From NCBI RefSeq assembly GCF_000949865.1, contig NZ_JWJH01000014.1:1-64000 (forward strand): 64,000 bases of DNA, read 5' to 3'. The translations under genes were made by a program, and so were the position numbers. This stretch comes from Rhizobium nepotum 39/7. Its GTDB lineage: Bacteria > Pseudomonadota > Alphaproteobacteria > Rhizobiales > Rhizobiaceae. Positions 39,070 through 47,684 of the stretch are shown one piece after another; positions within the stretch are counted from its first letter, which is position 1; every line of letters begins with the position of its first letter. The notes beneath the pieces are model-generated. The model saw only the letters and a program-made list of their open reading frames with translations, did no database searches and was not told the DNA's origin.

Positions 39070-39180
39070 AATGACCTCAACCTAAAGGGATTTATTTTAC
39101 ACCAGACAACCTGTCAGTTTATTGAGTGACTGCAACCAAAAATTATCAAAACTAAAAGTACAACCTAAATAGAGTCTCAC

Positions 39181-40053
39181 TCAAGCTGGGCGGCTCTTGC
39201 GCCCGGCATATAAATCAGAATGTCCCTTGATCAACCTGGTCATCCGGTCCGCCACCGTCCGTATATCGCGGCGGTGGCGATCGTCATTGTTCATGACGAT
39301 CCACTGGTTGTGACGAAGCGTCTCGATCTCGCCGCCCTCGCGTATCAACCGCGCGTCCGCATCGCCCACGAAACAGGGAAGCACCGCAACCCCTGCCCCG
39401 GCGAGCGTGAGATCGAGCAGCGCGGTCGGCCTGTTGACGGTCACCACGATATCGTCGCGCCGGTTTTCATGCGGCCAGCGCAGATAGGCGGAAATGGCGT
39501 TTTCTCCCGCCACCGCCAACCAGCGGTCGGCAACGGAAGCGGCGGCGTTGCGCAGCCTGTAGGGCGCATAAGCCACCTCTCCCGTCTTGATGGCGGCGAG
39601 GTTGCGCTCCTGCGGCTCGAAGGCGCGAATGCCGATGTCGTTTTCACGATGCGCCAAAGACGCCCGCTGTTCGGCGATGAAAAGATCGATGCGGAAATCA
39701 TCACGATCCGTGCAGATGGCGGAAAAATTCACGGCCAGCAGCCAGGCATTCCAGGTGCCGACCGCAATGCGCACAACTGAAGACGCGGATGACGCCTTCT
39801 GCCATCCTTCGATGTCCTTCGCTGCGTTTTCCATACCCTGAAGGCGGTCGAACAGGGCGCGGCCATCCGCCGTCAGCGCGTATCCGGTCTGGCTGCGCAG
39901 AAACAGCGCCTTGCCGATGCGCTCTTCCAGTTCGACCATGCGCCGCCCGATCGTCGCCGGGCTCAAACCCGTCAGCGCCGCAGCACCCGTCAAGCCGCCA
40001 CTGCGGGATACATCGAGGAAAAGCTGGTAGGAATCCCAGGTGACGTTTTTCAT
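39181..40053 (-). CDS. LysR-family transcriptional regulator
   Basis: This 290-aa regulator has an N-terminal winged helix-turn-helix (YQLFLDVSRSGGLTGAAALTGLSPATIGRRMVELEERIG) and a substrate-binding domain that starts near residue 92 (VVRIAVGTWNAWLLAVNF). The HTH has Gly/Leu at sites where canonical LysR has S-x-S-xAA, but the overall pattern holds. It is divergent from a 109-aa small gene, with about 80 bases between, which may be its target. Confidence 0.85.
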   Translation of the reverse strand: MKNVTWDSYQLFLDVSRSGGLTGAAALTGLSPATIGRRMVELEERIGKALFLRSQTGYALTADGRALFDRLQGMENAAKDIEGWQKASSASSVVRIAVGTWNAWLLAVNFSAICTDRDDFRIDLFIAEQRASLAHRENDIGIRAFEPQERNLAAIKTGEVAYAPYRLRNAAASVADRWLAVAGENAISAYLRWPHENRRDDIVVTVNRPTALLDLTLAGAGVAVLPCFVGDADARLIREGGEIETLRHNQWIVMNNDDRHRRDIRTVADRMTRLIKGHSDLYAGRKSRPA

Positions 40054-40136
40054 CAGTGAAAAATGTAGCGCATTTTCTTGCGCAGATAAAACAAAAAACG
40101 GCGTGCATCATGATCTTCTGCAACAAGGAGAGTGAC

Positions 40137-40466
40137 ATGAGCGACATGCCCGCGTTTTATGCAGCACAGGTTATCATTGAAAATCTAAAGCCGCGCACGC
40201 GGCGGGAGGCCATCCGGCAGGAAGAGAAATTCTATGCCGATATGGCCGACGCATCTCGGCCGTGGCGGTTCTTTACCGCGATTGTCGGAATGGCAAGGAA
40301 GAGGAGCCCGGCCTCAGTAAAAAAGAGCGATCAGGGCAGCCAAAGCACCGGCTGCGATTGCGGTGAGGCGAAAGATAAACTGCCTGCTCTCGCTTTCGGC
40401 GCGGGCGATGGCAATGGCGCGAGGGCGGCGATGTGCGGATCTGTTCATGCGCGGGCTCCTGACTAA
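40137..40466 (+). CDS. Small hypothetical protein divergent from LysR
   Basis: The ATG at 40137 has an excellent AAGGAGAGTGAC ribosome site and opens a frame of 109 aa: MSDMPAFYAAQVIIENLKPR then RTRREAIRQEEKFYADMADA. The first 75 residues look coding. The last part (SQSTGCDCGEAKDKLPALAF) overlaps a likely small gene on the other strand and looks less like protein, so the true gene may originally have been shorter. No family recognised. Confidence 0.55.
   Translation: MSDMPAFYAAQVIIENLKPRTRREAIRQEEKFYADMADASRPWRFFTAIVGMARKRSPASVKKSDQGSQSTGCDCGEAKDKLPALAFGAGDGNGARAAMCGSVHARAPD
40314..40448 (-). CDS. Tiny membrane protein, 44 aa
   Basis: The frame starts MNRSAHRRPRAIAIARAESE, with AGGAG upstream, and ends in one membrane helix, FRLTAIAAGALAALIALFY. 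A basic cytoplasmic head plus C-terminal anchor is a common design of small membrane proteins. It overlaps the 3' part of the plus-strand gene at 40137 in a tail-to-tail arrangement. Coding status is uncertain. Confidence 0.5.
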   Translation of the reverse strand: MNRSAHRRPRAIAIARAESESRQFIFRLTAIAAGALAALIALFY

Positions 40467-40814
40467 AAACTCAACCGACCCATGCCCTGTAAAGAGCCTC
40501 CAGCATGACATCATGTGCAGCCGGACCATAATGCTATTCCGGCTTTGCTGGCATTCGGTCAGGATGACTCCGCGCCTATTAACACAATATTAAAAAGGAC
40601 AAAAATGGACTGTAAACTCAGTCAACGAAAGCGAGTTTGGCGAAGGTGTAACATCCGCACTCCGTCACCCCGGACGTGATCCGGGGTCCAGCCGACGCAC
40701 GTCCGTGCGGCGTGAAGAGTCTTTTCAGCCCAAGGACTTGGGCTGACTGGATACCGGCTCAAGGCCGGCATGACGGAGGAGAGAATCACGAATATTTCAA
40801 CAATAGAGCCCGTC
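40467..40814. other. 348-bp intergenic region with a palindromic element
   Basis: No gene is seen. The right part is occupied by the palindromic element at 40662-40776. The left part is AT-rich (TTAACACAATATTAAAAAGG) and may hold the promoter of the tiny membrane protein gene on the minus strand. Confidence 0.6.
40662..40776. repeat. Intergenic palindromic element, copy B
   Basis: The ends CCGTCA and TGACGG are inverted, with nested hairpins CCCCGGA/TCCGGGG and CCGGCTC-AAGGCCGG. The central block CAGCCCAAGGACTTGGGCTG is shared, in opposite orientation, with copy A at 28877-28994, marking a repeat family. Confidence 0.85.
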
Positions 40815-41996
40815 TCAGGCGAAATCGCCTGCCGCCTGGCCGGAGGCCCAGGCCCACTGGAAATTATAACCGCCGAGCCAGCCGGTCACATCCACACATT
40901 CGCCGATGAAATAAAGGCTGGCCAGTGATTTCGCCGCCATGCTGCGGGAATCAAGGCCGGTCGTGTCCACGCCGCCGAGCGTGACTTCCGCCGTGCGATA
41001 ACCCTCGGAGCCAGCGGGCTTGATCTGCCAGTCCTGCACCTCATTCGCCAACTTCGCCAGGATCTTGTCGGACATATCGGCGAGATTGCCGGTCAGGCCG
41101 GATTTTTCGACCACGTGCTGGGCGAGCCGCTTCGGCAGGATTTCCGAGAGCGCGGTCTGCGGCGACTGGCGACCGTTCATCTGTTTCGCTTCTTTGAGCA
41201 AAGCGAGGATATCGCGCGCCGGCTCCAGTTTCAGGCGGATCGTATCGCCCTCCCTCCAATAGGAGGAGATTTGCAGGATGGACGGGCCGCTCAAACCGCG
41301 ATGGGTGAACAAAAGCGCCTCGTTGAAAGCCGTCTTGCCGTGGGAAATTTCAGCCGGGACCGCGACACCGGCAAGCGGGCTCAGCTTTTCCAGCGCGGCA
41401 GGATCGAGCGTCAACGGCACGAGGCCTGGGCGCGTCTCGAGAAGCGACAGGCCGAATTGCTCGGCGATCTGGTAGGCGAAACCGGTCGCGCCCATTTTCG
41501 GGATCGACTTGCCGCCCGTTGCGACGACGAGGCTTTCTCCCTCGATAACGCCACCGGAGGTCGTCACGCGAAAACGCCCGCCATCATGGGCGACATCAGA
41601 GACGGCAGTTTCGAGCCTCAATTTCACCTTCGCGGCCTGCATTTCGCCAAGCAGCATACGGATGATGTCCTTGGCGCTGTCGTCGCAAAAGAGCTGCCCG
41701 AGCGTCTTTTCATGCCAGGCGATGCGGTGTTTCTCGACCAGAGCGATGAAATCTCGCGGCGTGTAACGGGCGAGTGCGGATTTGGCGAAATGCGGGTTGG
41801 CGGAGAGGTAATTCTTCGGCCCGGCATGGATGTTGGTGAAATTGCAGCGGCCGCCGCCGGAGATGCGGATTTTCTCGCCCGGCGCCTTGGCATGGTCGAG
41901 GATGATAACGGAGCGACCGCGCTGGCCGGCGCGGATGGCGCACATCATGCCGGCGGCCCCCGCCCCCAAAATCAGCACGTCACATTTCTCTGCCAT
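40815..41996 (-). CDS. HI0933/YhiN-family NAD(P)/FAD flavoprotein
   Basis: From ATG 41996 (393 aa) the protein opens with the FAD dinucleotide-binding motif CDVLILGAGAAGMMCAIRAG and shows the family block GEKIRISGGGRCNFTN, VVATGGKSIPKMGATGFAYQIA, and the C-terminal YFIGECVDVTGWLGGYNFQWAWASGQAAG. This is the BaiN/HI0933 family of flavoproteins; one member (BaiN) reduces bile-acid intermediates, but the general function is unknown. A longer frame exists upstream but lacks coding character and overlaps the puuA-like gene. Confidence 0.92.
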   Translation of the reverse strand: MAEKCDVLILGAGAAGMMCAIRAGQRGRSVIILDHAKAPGEKIRISGGGRCNFTNIHAGPKNYLSANPHFAKSALARYTPRDFIALVEKHRIAWHEKTLGQLFCDDSAKDIIRMLLGEMQAAKVKLRLETAVSDVAHDGGRFRVTTSGGVIEGESLVVATGGKSIPKMGATGFAYQIAEQFGLSLLETRPGLVPLTLDPAALEKLSPLAGVAVPAEISHGKTAFNEALLFTHRGLSGPSILQISSYWREGDTIRLKLEPARDILALLKEAKQMNGRQSPQTALSEILPKRLAQHVVEKSGLTGNLADMSDKILAKLANEVQDWQIKPAGSEGYRTAEVTLGGVDTTGLDSRSMAAKSLASLYFIGECVDVTGWLGGYNFQWAWASGQAAGDFA

Positions 41997-42125
41997 GGTT
42001 GTTTTCCGTTTGCTTCTCCCTTTCCTCTTTTCGAAGTGCCGCCCATTGTCAATGGCGCTTTCCCCCTCGCCAATTGCCAAACTCCGGTTATGATGGCGCC
42101 AGTCGAAACACAGACCCGGTGATAC

Positions 42126-43562
42126 ATGCCCTCGAAGAAAACCATGCTCCGCCCGAAAAAACAGGCAACCATGGCAAAAAAACCTCCTCTCGACCTCTCC
42201 TCCACCCGTGGCGTTTCCTCCTGGCGCGAAGCTTCGCAATGGTTGAGGGCGCGCGGTATCGAGGATATCGAGTGCATAACACCCGATCTTGCCGGAGTTG
42301 CGCGTGGCAAGATGATGCCGACGGCGAAATTCACGGGCGATACCTCGCTCGCCCTGCCCTCCGCGCTCTACCGCCACACGATCTCAGGCGAATATCCCGA
42401 TGAGACCGCAAACTTCCGCTACGAGCCGCGCGACAGCGACCTGAAGCTGGTGCCGGACCTTTCCACGCTCTCCGTCGTGCCGTGGGAAAGCGACCCGACC
42501 GCGCAGGTAATCTGCGACGTGGTGGATGTCGAAGGCAATTTCGTGCCTTACACGCCACGCAACGTGTTGAGGAACGTTCTTTCGCTCTATAGCGAAAAGG
42601 GCTGGAAGCCGGTCGTGGCGCCGGAAATCGAATTCTACCTCGTCGCCATGAATGACGACCCGGATTATCCGCTGCATCCGCCGAAGGGCAGGTCGGGCCG
42701 CTCCATTGTCGGCGGGCAGAGCTATTCCATCGCCGGCATCAACGAATTCGACGAGTTGATCGACGACATCTATCATTTCTCCGAAAAACAGGGCCTCGAG
42801 ATCGACACGCTGATCCACGAGGAAGGCCCGGCCCAGCTTGAAATCAACCTGCGTCACGGCGATCCGATCGAGCTTGCCGACCAAGTGTTCCTGTTCAAGC
42901 GCACCATCCGCGAGGCTGCCCTGAAGCATGGCATCTACGCCACCTTCATGGCCAAGCCCATGCAGGGCCAACCCGGTTCGGCCATGCATATCCACCAGTC
43001 GGTGGTGGAAATCGACGGCGGTCGCAATATTTTCACGAACAAGGACGGCGGCCCTTCCAAGGAGTTCTTCTCCTTCGTGGGCGGCATGCAGCGTTACGTT
43101 CCAAATGCGCTGGTGATGCTTGCGCCCTACGTGAACTCCTATCGCCGCCTGACGCCCGACATGGCCTGCCCGGTCAACAATGCCTGGGGTTACGACAACC
43201 GCACCACAGCCTTCCGGGTGCCGATTTCAAGCCCGCAGGCGCGGCGCGTCGAAAACCGCCTGCCGAGTTCGGATGCCAATCCCTATCTCGCGCTTGCCGC
43301 TTCGCTTGCCTGCGGCTGGCTGGGCATCGTCAACAATATCGAACCGACCGAGCCGACCGCCGAGACGGCAAACGAAGGCTCCATCGACCTGCCGCGCGGC
43401 CTTCTGGAAGCCGTGGCGCTGCTTGAGGGCGAAGAACAGTTCGAGCGGGTGTTCGGCCATGAATTCGTTGGCCTTTATGCGGGCCTGAAACGCGGGGAAT
43501 TCGAGACCTTCATGCAGGTCATCAGCCCCTGGGAGCGGGAATTCCTGCTTCTCAACGTGTGA
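42126..43562 (+). CDS. puuA: Glutamine synthetase-family gamma-glutamylputrescine synthetase
   Basis: This 478-aa protein belongs to the glutamine synthetase superfamily: EIEFYLV and HEEGPAQLEINLRHGDP (metal-binding Glu), MQGQPGSAMHIHQSV (ATP/metal His), and the C-terminal RVPISSPQARRVENRLPSSDANPYLALAASLACG. The VNNAWGYDNRTTAFRVP block and the gene directly downstream point to a PuuA-type enzyme joining glutamate to putrescine rather than to ammonia. ATG 42171 is an alternative start. The 12-base gap to the puuB-like gene indicates one operon. Confidence 0.88.
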   Translation: MPSKKTMLRPKKQATMAKKPPLDLSSTRGVSSWREASQWLRARGIEDIECITPDLAGVARGKMMPTAKFTGDTSLALPSALYRHTISGEYPDETANFRYEPRDSDLKLVPDLSTLSVVPWESDPTAQVICDVVDVEGNFVPYTPRNVLRNVLSLYSEKGWKPVVAPEIEFYLVAMNDDPDYPLHPPKGRSGRSIVGGQSYSIAGINEFDELIDDIYHFSEKQGLEIDTLIHEEGPAQLEINLRHGDPIELADQVFLFKRTIREAALKHGIYATFMAKPMQGQPGSAMHIHQSVVEIDGGRNIFTNKDGGPSKEFFSFVGGMQRYVPNALVMLAPYVNSYRRLTPDMACPVNNAWGYDNRTTAFRVPISSPQARRVENRLPSSDANPYLALAASLACGWLGIVNNIEPTEPTAETANEGSIDLPRGLLEAVALLEGEEQFERVFGHEFVGLYAGLKRGEFETFMQVISPWEREFLLLNV

Positions 43563-43574
43563 GGTGTTCGCAGC

Positions 43575-44861
43575 ATGACATGGCAAAGCCCGATTGCGCC
43601 GGGAATTTCCTGGTATCAGGCAACCGTTGGCGAGCGGCCGGAATATCCGGCGCTTGACGGGTCAAAACAGGTGGACGTCGCGATTATCGGCGGCGGTTAC
43701 ACCGGCCTTCAGGCTGCCTGCAATCTCGCAGCCAACGGCGTTTCCGTCGCCCTCATCGAGGCGCATCGTTTCGGTGACGGCGCGTCAGGCCGCAACGGCG
43801 GACAGTTCGGCACCGGCCAGCGCTCGTTTCCCGACGAGATGGAAGAGCAGATCGGCTTCGAGCAATCGAAGGTACTGTTCGACATTGCCGAGGATGCCAA
43901 ACATTACGTCCTCGACTTCGCCCGCGACCACGGCATAGACATGGAGTATCTGCCGGGGCAGCTCTATGTGGCGCACAAGGCGGCTTACGAAGACGACTAC
44001 CGCAAAAGCGTCGATGCGATGAACAATCGCTACGGCTATCCGCATATTTCCTACATGGAGCGGGCGGAGGCGCGCAAACGTGTCGGCTCCACCCATTATT
44101 TCGGCGGTACCCACGACACCGGCACCGGCCATATCCATCCGCTGAAGCTGCTGGTCGGCCTTGCCAAAGCGACAAAAGCCGCAGGCGCGGATATTCACGA
44201 AATGACGCCCGCCAGATCCATCCACCAGTCCGGCGGCAAGACGATCATCGAAACGCCCAGCGGTACGCTGACGGCGACGCGGGTGCTTATCGCGACCAAT
44301 GCCTATATCGGCAATCTGGAGCCGGTGACGGCCGCCCATATCATGCCGATCCGCTCCTTCATCGGCGCGACCGCGCCGCTCGACGCTTATCCCGACATCA
44401 TTCCTGGCAGGCAAGCCGTCGCCGATTCCCGTTTCGTGGTGCGCTACTTCCGCAAGACGACCGACAACCGGCTGCTGTTTGGCGGGCGCGAAGCCTACAC
44501 CGCCGATACGCCACGCGATATTTCCAGCCATATCCGCCGTCAGATCGCGGAAATCTATCCTGAGCTTGAAAATGTCGATGTCACCCATTCATGGGGCGGC
44601 TCCGTCGGCATCACCCTGCCGCGACAGGTCTTCGTGCGGGAAGTGATGCCCGGCGTCACCTCCATCGGTGGCTATTCCGGCCATGGGGTGATGCTCTCGA
44701 ACTATTGCGGCAAGCTCTATGCCGATCTCGTTCTCGGCAAAAAGGACATGCTGGCACCCTTCGCCCGGCTGAAGGTGCCATCCTTTCCGGGTGGGGCTTC
44801 GCTGCGGACGCCGCTGCTGTTCCTGGCGTTGTCATGGTATGCGTTGCGGGACAGGTTTTAG
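43575..44861 (+). CDS. puuB: Gamma-glutamylputrescine oxidoreductase-like FAD enzyme
   Basis: This 428-aa DAO-family flavoenzyme has the FAD motif VDVAIIGGGYTGLQAACNLA, the GASGRNGGQFGTGQRSF block, GHIHPLKLLVGLAKA and the C-terminal GVTSIGGYSGHGVMLSNYCGKL. This set is typical of PuuB, which oxidises gamma-glutamylputrescine to the aldehyde. With the PuuA-like enzyme upstream it forms the first two steps of the gamma-glutamylated putrescine pathway; PuuC and PuuD are not seen nearby. Confidence 0.9.
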   Translation: MTWQSPIAPGISWYQATVGERPEYPALDGSKQVDVAIIGGGYTGLQAACNLAANGVSVALIEAHRFGDGASGRNGGQFGTGQRSFPDEMEEQIGFEQSKVLFDIAEDAKHYVLDFARDHGIDMEYLPGQLYVAHKAAYEDDYRKSVDAMNNRYGYPHISYMERAEARKRVGSTHYFGGTHDTGTGHIHPLKLLVGLAKATKAAGADIHEMTPARSIHQSGGKTIIETPSGTLTATRVLIATNAYIGNLEPVTAAHIMPIRSFIGATAPLDAYPDIIPGRQAVADSRFVVRYFRKTTDNRLLFGGREAYTADTPRDISSHIRRQIAEIYPELENVDVTHSWGGSVGITLPRQVFVREVMPGVTSIGGYSGHGVMLSNYCGKLYADLVLGKKDMLAPFARLKVPSFPGGASLRTPLLFLALSWYALRDRF

Positions 44862-44887
44862 GAAAGCTGCCTACTTCTGGAGATCAG

Positions 44888-45247
44888 ATGCAAAGACCCA
44901 GCGACAGGCCTATAACGATTGTGACCGGTTACGGGATGGCGGAAACCGCAGTGACATGTTCGTTTCTGCGTGCCTACGGCATCCACATCACGGTCCCTGC
45001 AGCGCATATTGTTTCCGTAAACTGGCATTTGGCTGTCGCTTTCGGAGGCATGGAAATCCGCGTGCCTGAATGGCAAAGGCATGATGCGAAACTGCTTCTG
45101 GACAGTGTCGATGCGTCATGCAACGCCGAAGAACCGACACCGCGATCATGGATGGTGAAAATTGCAGCGATTATCGTTTTCTTCTTTTTTTCCGTTCCGC
45201 CGCCGGCAAGGGGCCTGTTCAAAAAACCTGCCTTCCAGCCGGCATAA
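44888..45247 (+). CDS. DUF2007-like small protein with C-terminal membrane helix
   Basis: This 119-aa protein starts MQRPSDRPITIVTGYGMAET with GGAG 8 bases upstream. Its core, SFLRAYGIHITVPAAHIVSV then NWHLAVAFGGMEIRVPEWQR, has the DUF2007 pattern (short Gly-rich alpha/beta fold ending G-x-x-x-V-P). It differs by a C-terminal hydrophobic helix (WMVKIAAIIVFFFFSV) and a basic end, so it would be tail-anchored. It follows puuB by 26 bases and probably shares its transcript. The family match is by eye. Confidence 0.7.
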   Translation: MQRPSDRPITIVTGYGMAETAVTCSFLRAYGIHITVPAAHIVSVNWHLAVAFGGMEIRVPEWQRHDAKLLLDSVDASCNAEEPTPRSWMVKIAAIIVFFFFSVPPPARGLFKKPAFQPA

Positions 45248-45376
45248 CAAATGACGATATCGGCACCGGTTTCATCCCCCGAAAGCCAAAAATCATAATT
45301 TCACATAACTGAGACTGGCATTTTTAAATCGATTAGATTATGGATGCCCCAACCCTTGAAGATCGAGAGAATCGAT

Positions 45377-46852
45377 ATGAGCAGTCAGATTATTCCTGTT
45401 GAAGCTTTTGATTGTGTCGTTTTCGGCGGCACCGGCGATCTGGCGGAGCGCAAGCTTCTGCCGGCCCTTTATCACCGTCAGGTCGAAGGCCAGTTCACGG
45501 AGCCTACCCGCATCATCGGCGCGTCGCGTTCGGTCATGACCCACGAGGAATATCGCAAATTCGCGCAGGACGCGCTGAAGGAGCATCTGAAGGCGGGCGA
45601 ATATGACGATGCGCAGGTCGCGCTGTTTCTCAACCGGATTTTCTATGTGCCCGTCGACGCCAAGTCAGGCAATGGATGGGACCTGCTGAAAAAACTGCTC
45701 GATGAGGGCAAGGAACGCATACGCGCATTCTATCTGGCTGTCGCGCCGGGCATTTTCGGCGATATTGCCGACAAGATCCGCGAACACAAGCTGATCACCC
45801 GCTCGACCCGCATCGTCGTGGAAAAGCCGATCGGTCGCGACCTTGCTTCCGCTCAGATTCTCAACGACACGATCGGCCATGTCTTCAAGGAAGAACAGAT
45901 CTTCCGTATCGACCACTATCTCGGCAAGGAGACGGTGCAGAACCTGATGGCGCTGCGTTTCGCCAACGCTCTTTACGAGCCGCTGTGGAATTCGGCCCAT
46001 ATCGACCATGTGCAGATCACGGTCGCAGAAGCGGTCGGGCTCGAGGGCCGCGCGGGGTATTACGACAAGGCCGGCGCGCTGCGCGACATGGTGCAGAACC
46101 ATATCCTGCAATTGCTCTGCCTCGTTGCCATGGAGCCGCCCGCATCCATGAATGCGGAAGCCGTGCGTGACGAGAAGCTGAAGGTTCTGCGCTCGCTGAA
46201 GCGGATCGATACGAGCAATGTCGAGAAGCTCACCGTTCGCGGCCAGTACCGCGCCGGCGCTTCCGCAGGCGGACCGGTCAAGGGTTATCTGGAGGAGCTT
46301 GAGGGCGGCGTTTCCAACACGGAGACCTTCGTCGCCATCAAGGCCGAGATCGCCAACTGGCGCTGGGCCGGCGTTCCCTTCTACATCCGCACCGGCAAAC
46401 GTCTTGCGACCCGCGTTTCCGAGATCGTCGTTACTTTCAAGCAGATCCCGCATTCGATCTTCGATGATGCGGCTGGCAAGATCGAGGCCAACAAGCTGGT
46501 CATTCGCCTGCAGCCGGACGAAGGCGTCAAGCAATCGCTCCTCATCAAGGACCCCGGCCCGGGCGGCATGCGCCTGCGTCAGGTCTCGCTGGATATGAGC
46601 TTTGCCGAAGCCTTCAACGTGCGCAGCCCCGATGCCTATGAGCGGCTTTTGATGGATACTATCCGCTCCAACCAGACGCTGTTCATGCGCCGCGACGAAG
46701 TGGAAGCGGCATGGGACTGGGTCGACCCCATTCTCAAGAGCTGGGAAGATCTGGCGCAGGGCGTGCAGGGCTACACGGCCGGGACCTGGGGTCCGAGCGG
46801 CTCGATCGCGCTGATCGAGCGCGATGGCCGCACCTGGCATGACGCGGATTGA
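45377..46852 (+). CDS. zwf: Glucose-6-phosphate 1-dehydrogenase
   Basis: From ATG 45377 (491 aa) the enzyme oxidises glucose-6-phosphate to 6-phosphogluconolactone with NAD(P). The nucleotide motif VVFGGTGDLAERKLLPAL, the active-site sequence IFRIDHYLGKETVQN and VPFYIRTGKRL are present. It begins the zwf-pgl-edd operon of the Entner-Doudoroff pathway, the main sugar route in agrobacteria. The upstream in-frame ATG at 45344 lacks a ribosome site. Confidence 0.97.
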   Translation: MSSQIIPVEAFDCVVFGGTGDLAERKLLPALYHRQVEGQFTEPTRIIGASRSVMTHEEYRKFAQDALKEHLKAGEYDDAQVALFLNRIFYVPVDAKSGNGWDLLKKLLDEGKERIRAFYLAVAPGIFGDIADKIREHKLITRSTRIVVEKPIGRDLASAQILNDTIGHVFKEEQIFRIDHYLGKETVQNLMALRFANALYEPLWNSAHIDHVQITVAEAVGLEGRAGYYDKAGALRDMVQNHILQLLCLVAMEPPASMNAEAVRDEKLKVLRSLKRIDTSNVEKLTVRGQYRAGASAGGPVKGYLEELEGGVSNTETFVAIKAEIANWRWAGVPFYIRTGKRLATRVSEIVVTFKQIPHSIFDDAAGKIEANKLVIRLQPDEGVKQSLLIKDPGPGGMRLRQVSLDMSFAEAFNVRSPDAYERLLMDTIRSNQTLFMRRDEVEAAWDWVDPILKSWEDLAQGVQGYTAGTWGPSGSIALIERDGRTWHDAD

Positions 46853-46862
46853 GGGCGCGGAG

Positions 46863-47561
46863 ATGAGCGAAACAATGCATGTCTTCGACACCGCCGCCGA
46901 ACTGGCGAACGCTCTGGCAGCCGATATCGCCCAGCGCCTGGACGCGGCAACGAAAGAATACGGGACGGCAAGCATTGCCGTTTCCGGCGGTTCCACACCC
47001 AAGCTGTTCTTTCAGGCGCTTTCCCGCCACGATCTCGACTGGAGCAACATCAGCGTGACGCTGGTGGACGAGCGTTTCGTGCCGCCGGAAAGCGAACGCT
47101 CGAACCATCGTCTGGTCGGCGAGAACCTTTTGCAGGACAAGGCGAAGGCGGCCTATTTCGTGCCGCTGTTCCAGCCGGCGGCCTCGCCTGAAGATGCGGC
47201 GACGCTTGCGACCGTCAAGACCGAGGCGATCTGCGACCCGTTCGATGTCGTTGTGCTCGGCATGGGAACAGATGGCCACACGGCATCGTTCTTTCCCGGG
47301 GGCGACAATCTCTACGAGGCGCTCGACCTCGACGAGCCGCGCGGCGTTTTGACCATGGCAGCGGAAAATGCGGGAGAAGAGCGACTGACGTTCAACTTCT
47401 CCAGCCTTCACGACGCTGGTTTTCTGGTGCTGCATATCGAAGGCGCCACCAAAAAAGCGACGCTCGAAAAAGCGCAGTCAGGCGAGGATGAGGACGAAAT
47501 GCCGATCCGCGCCGTGCTGAACCGGGCGGAAACCGCCGTGGATATTTACTGGGCGCCATAA
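46863..47561 (+). CDS. pgl: 6-phosphogluconolactonase
   Basis: From ATG 46863 (232 aa, GGAG upstream) the protein has IAVSGGSTPKLFFQAL, WSNISVTLVDERFVPPESERSN and VLGMGTDGHTASFFPGG, the DevB/Pgl signatures. It hydrolyses phosphogluconolactone and is 10 bases after zwf, so the two steps are co-expressed. Confidence 0.95.
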   Translation: MSETMHVFDTAAELANALAADIAQRLDAATKEYGTASIAVSGGSTPKLFFQALSRHDLDWSNISVTLVDERFVPPESERSNHRLVGENLLQDKAKAAYFVPLFQPAASPEDAATLATVKTEAICDPFDVVVLGMGTDGHTASFFPGGDNLYEALDLDEPRGVLTMAAENAGEERLTFNFSSLHDAGFLVLHIEGATKKATLEKAQSGEDEDEMPIRAVLNRAETAVDIYWAP

Positions 47562-47684
47562 GCCGACGCGGTTGCCGCGCAAGCGGCCCGCGACAGCGCC
47601 CGACGACAAGAAGACGAAAACACGATAACCGGTCCTTCATCTCCCGGAACGCCGGTTCTCGACCAACGAACAGGATGAACGCTC

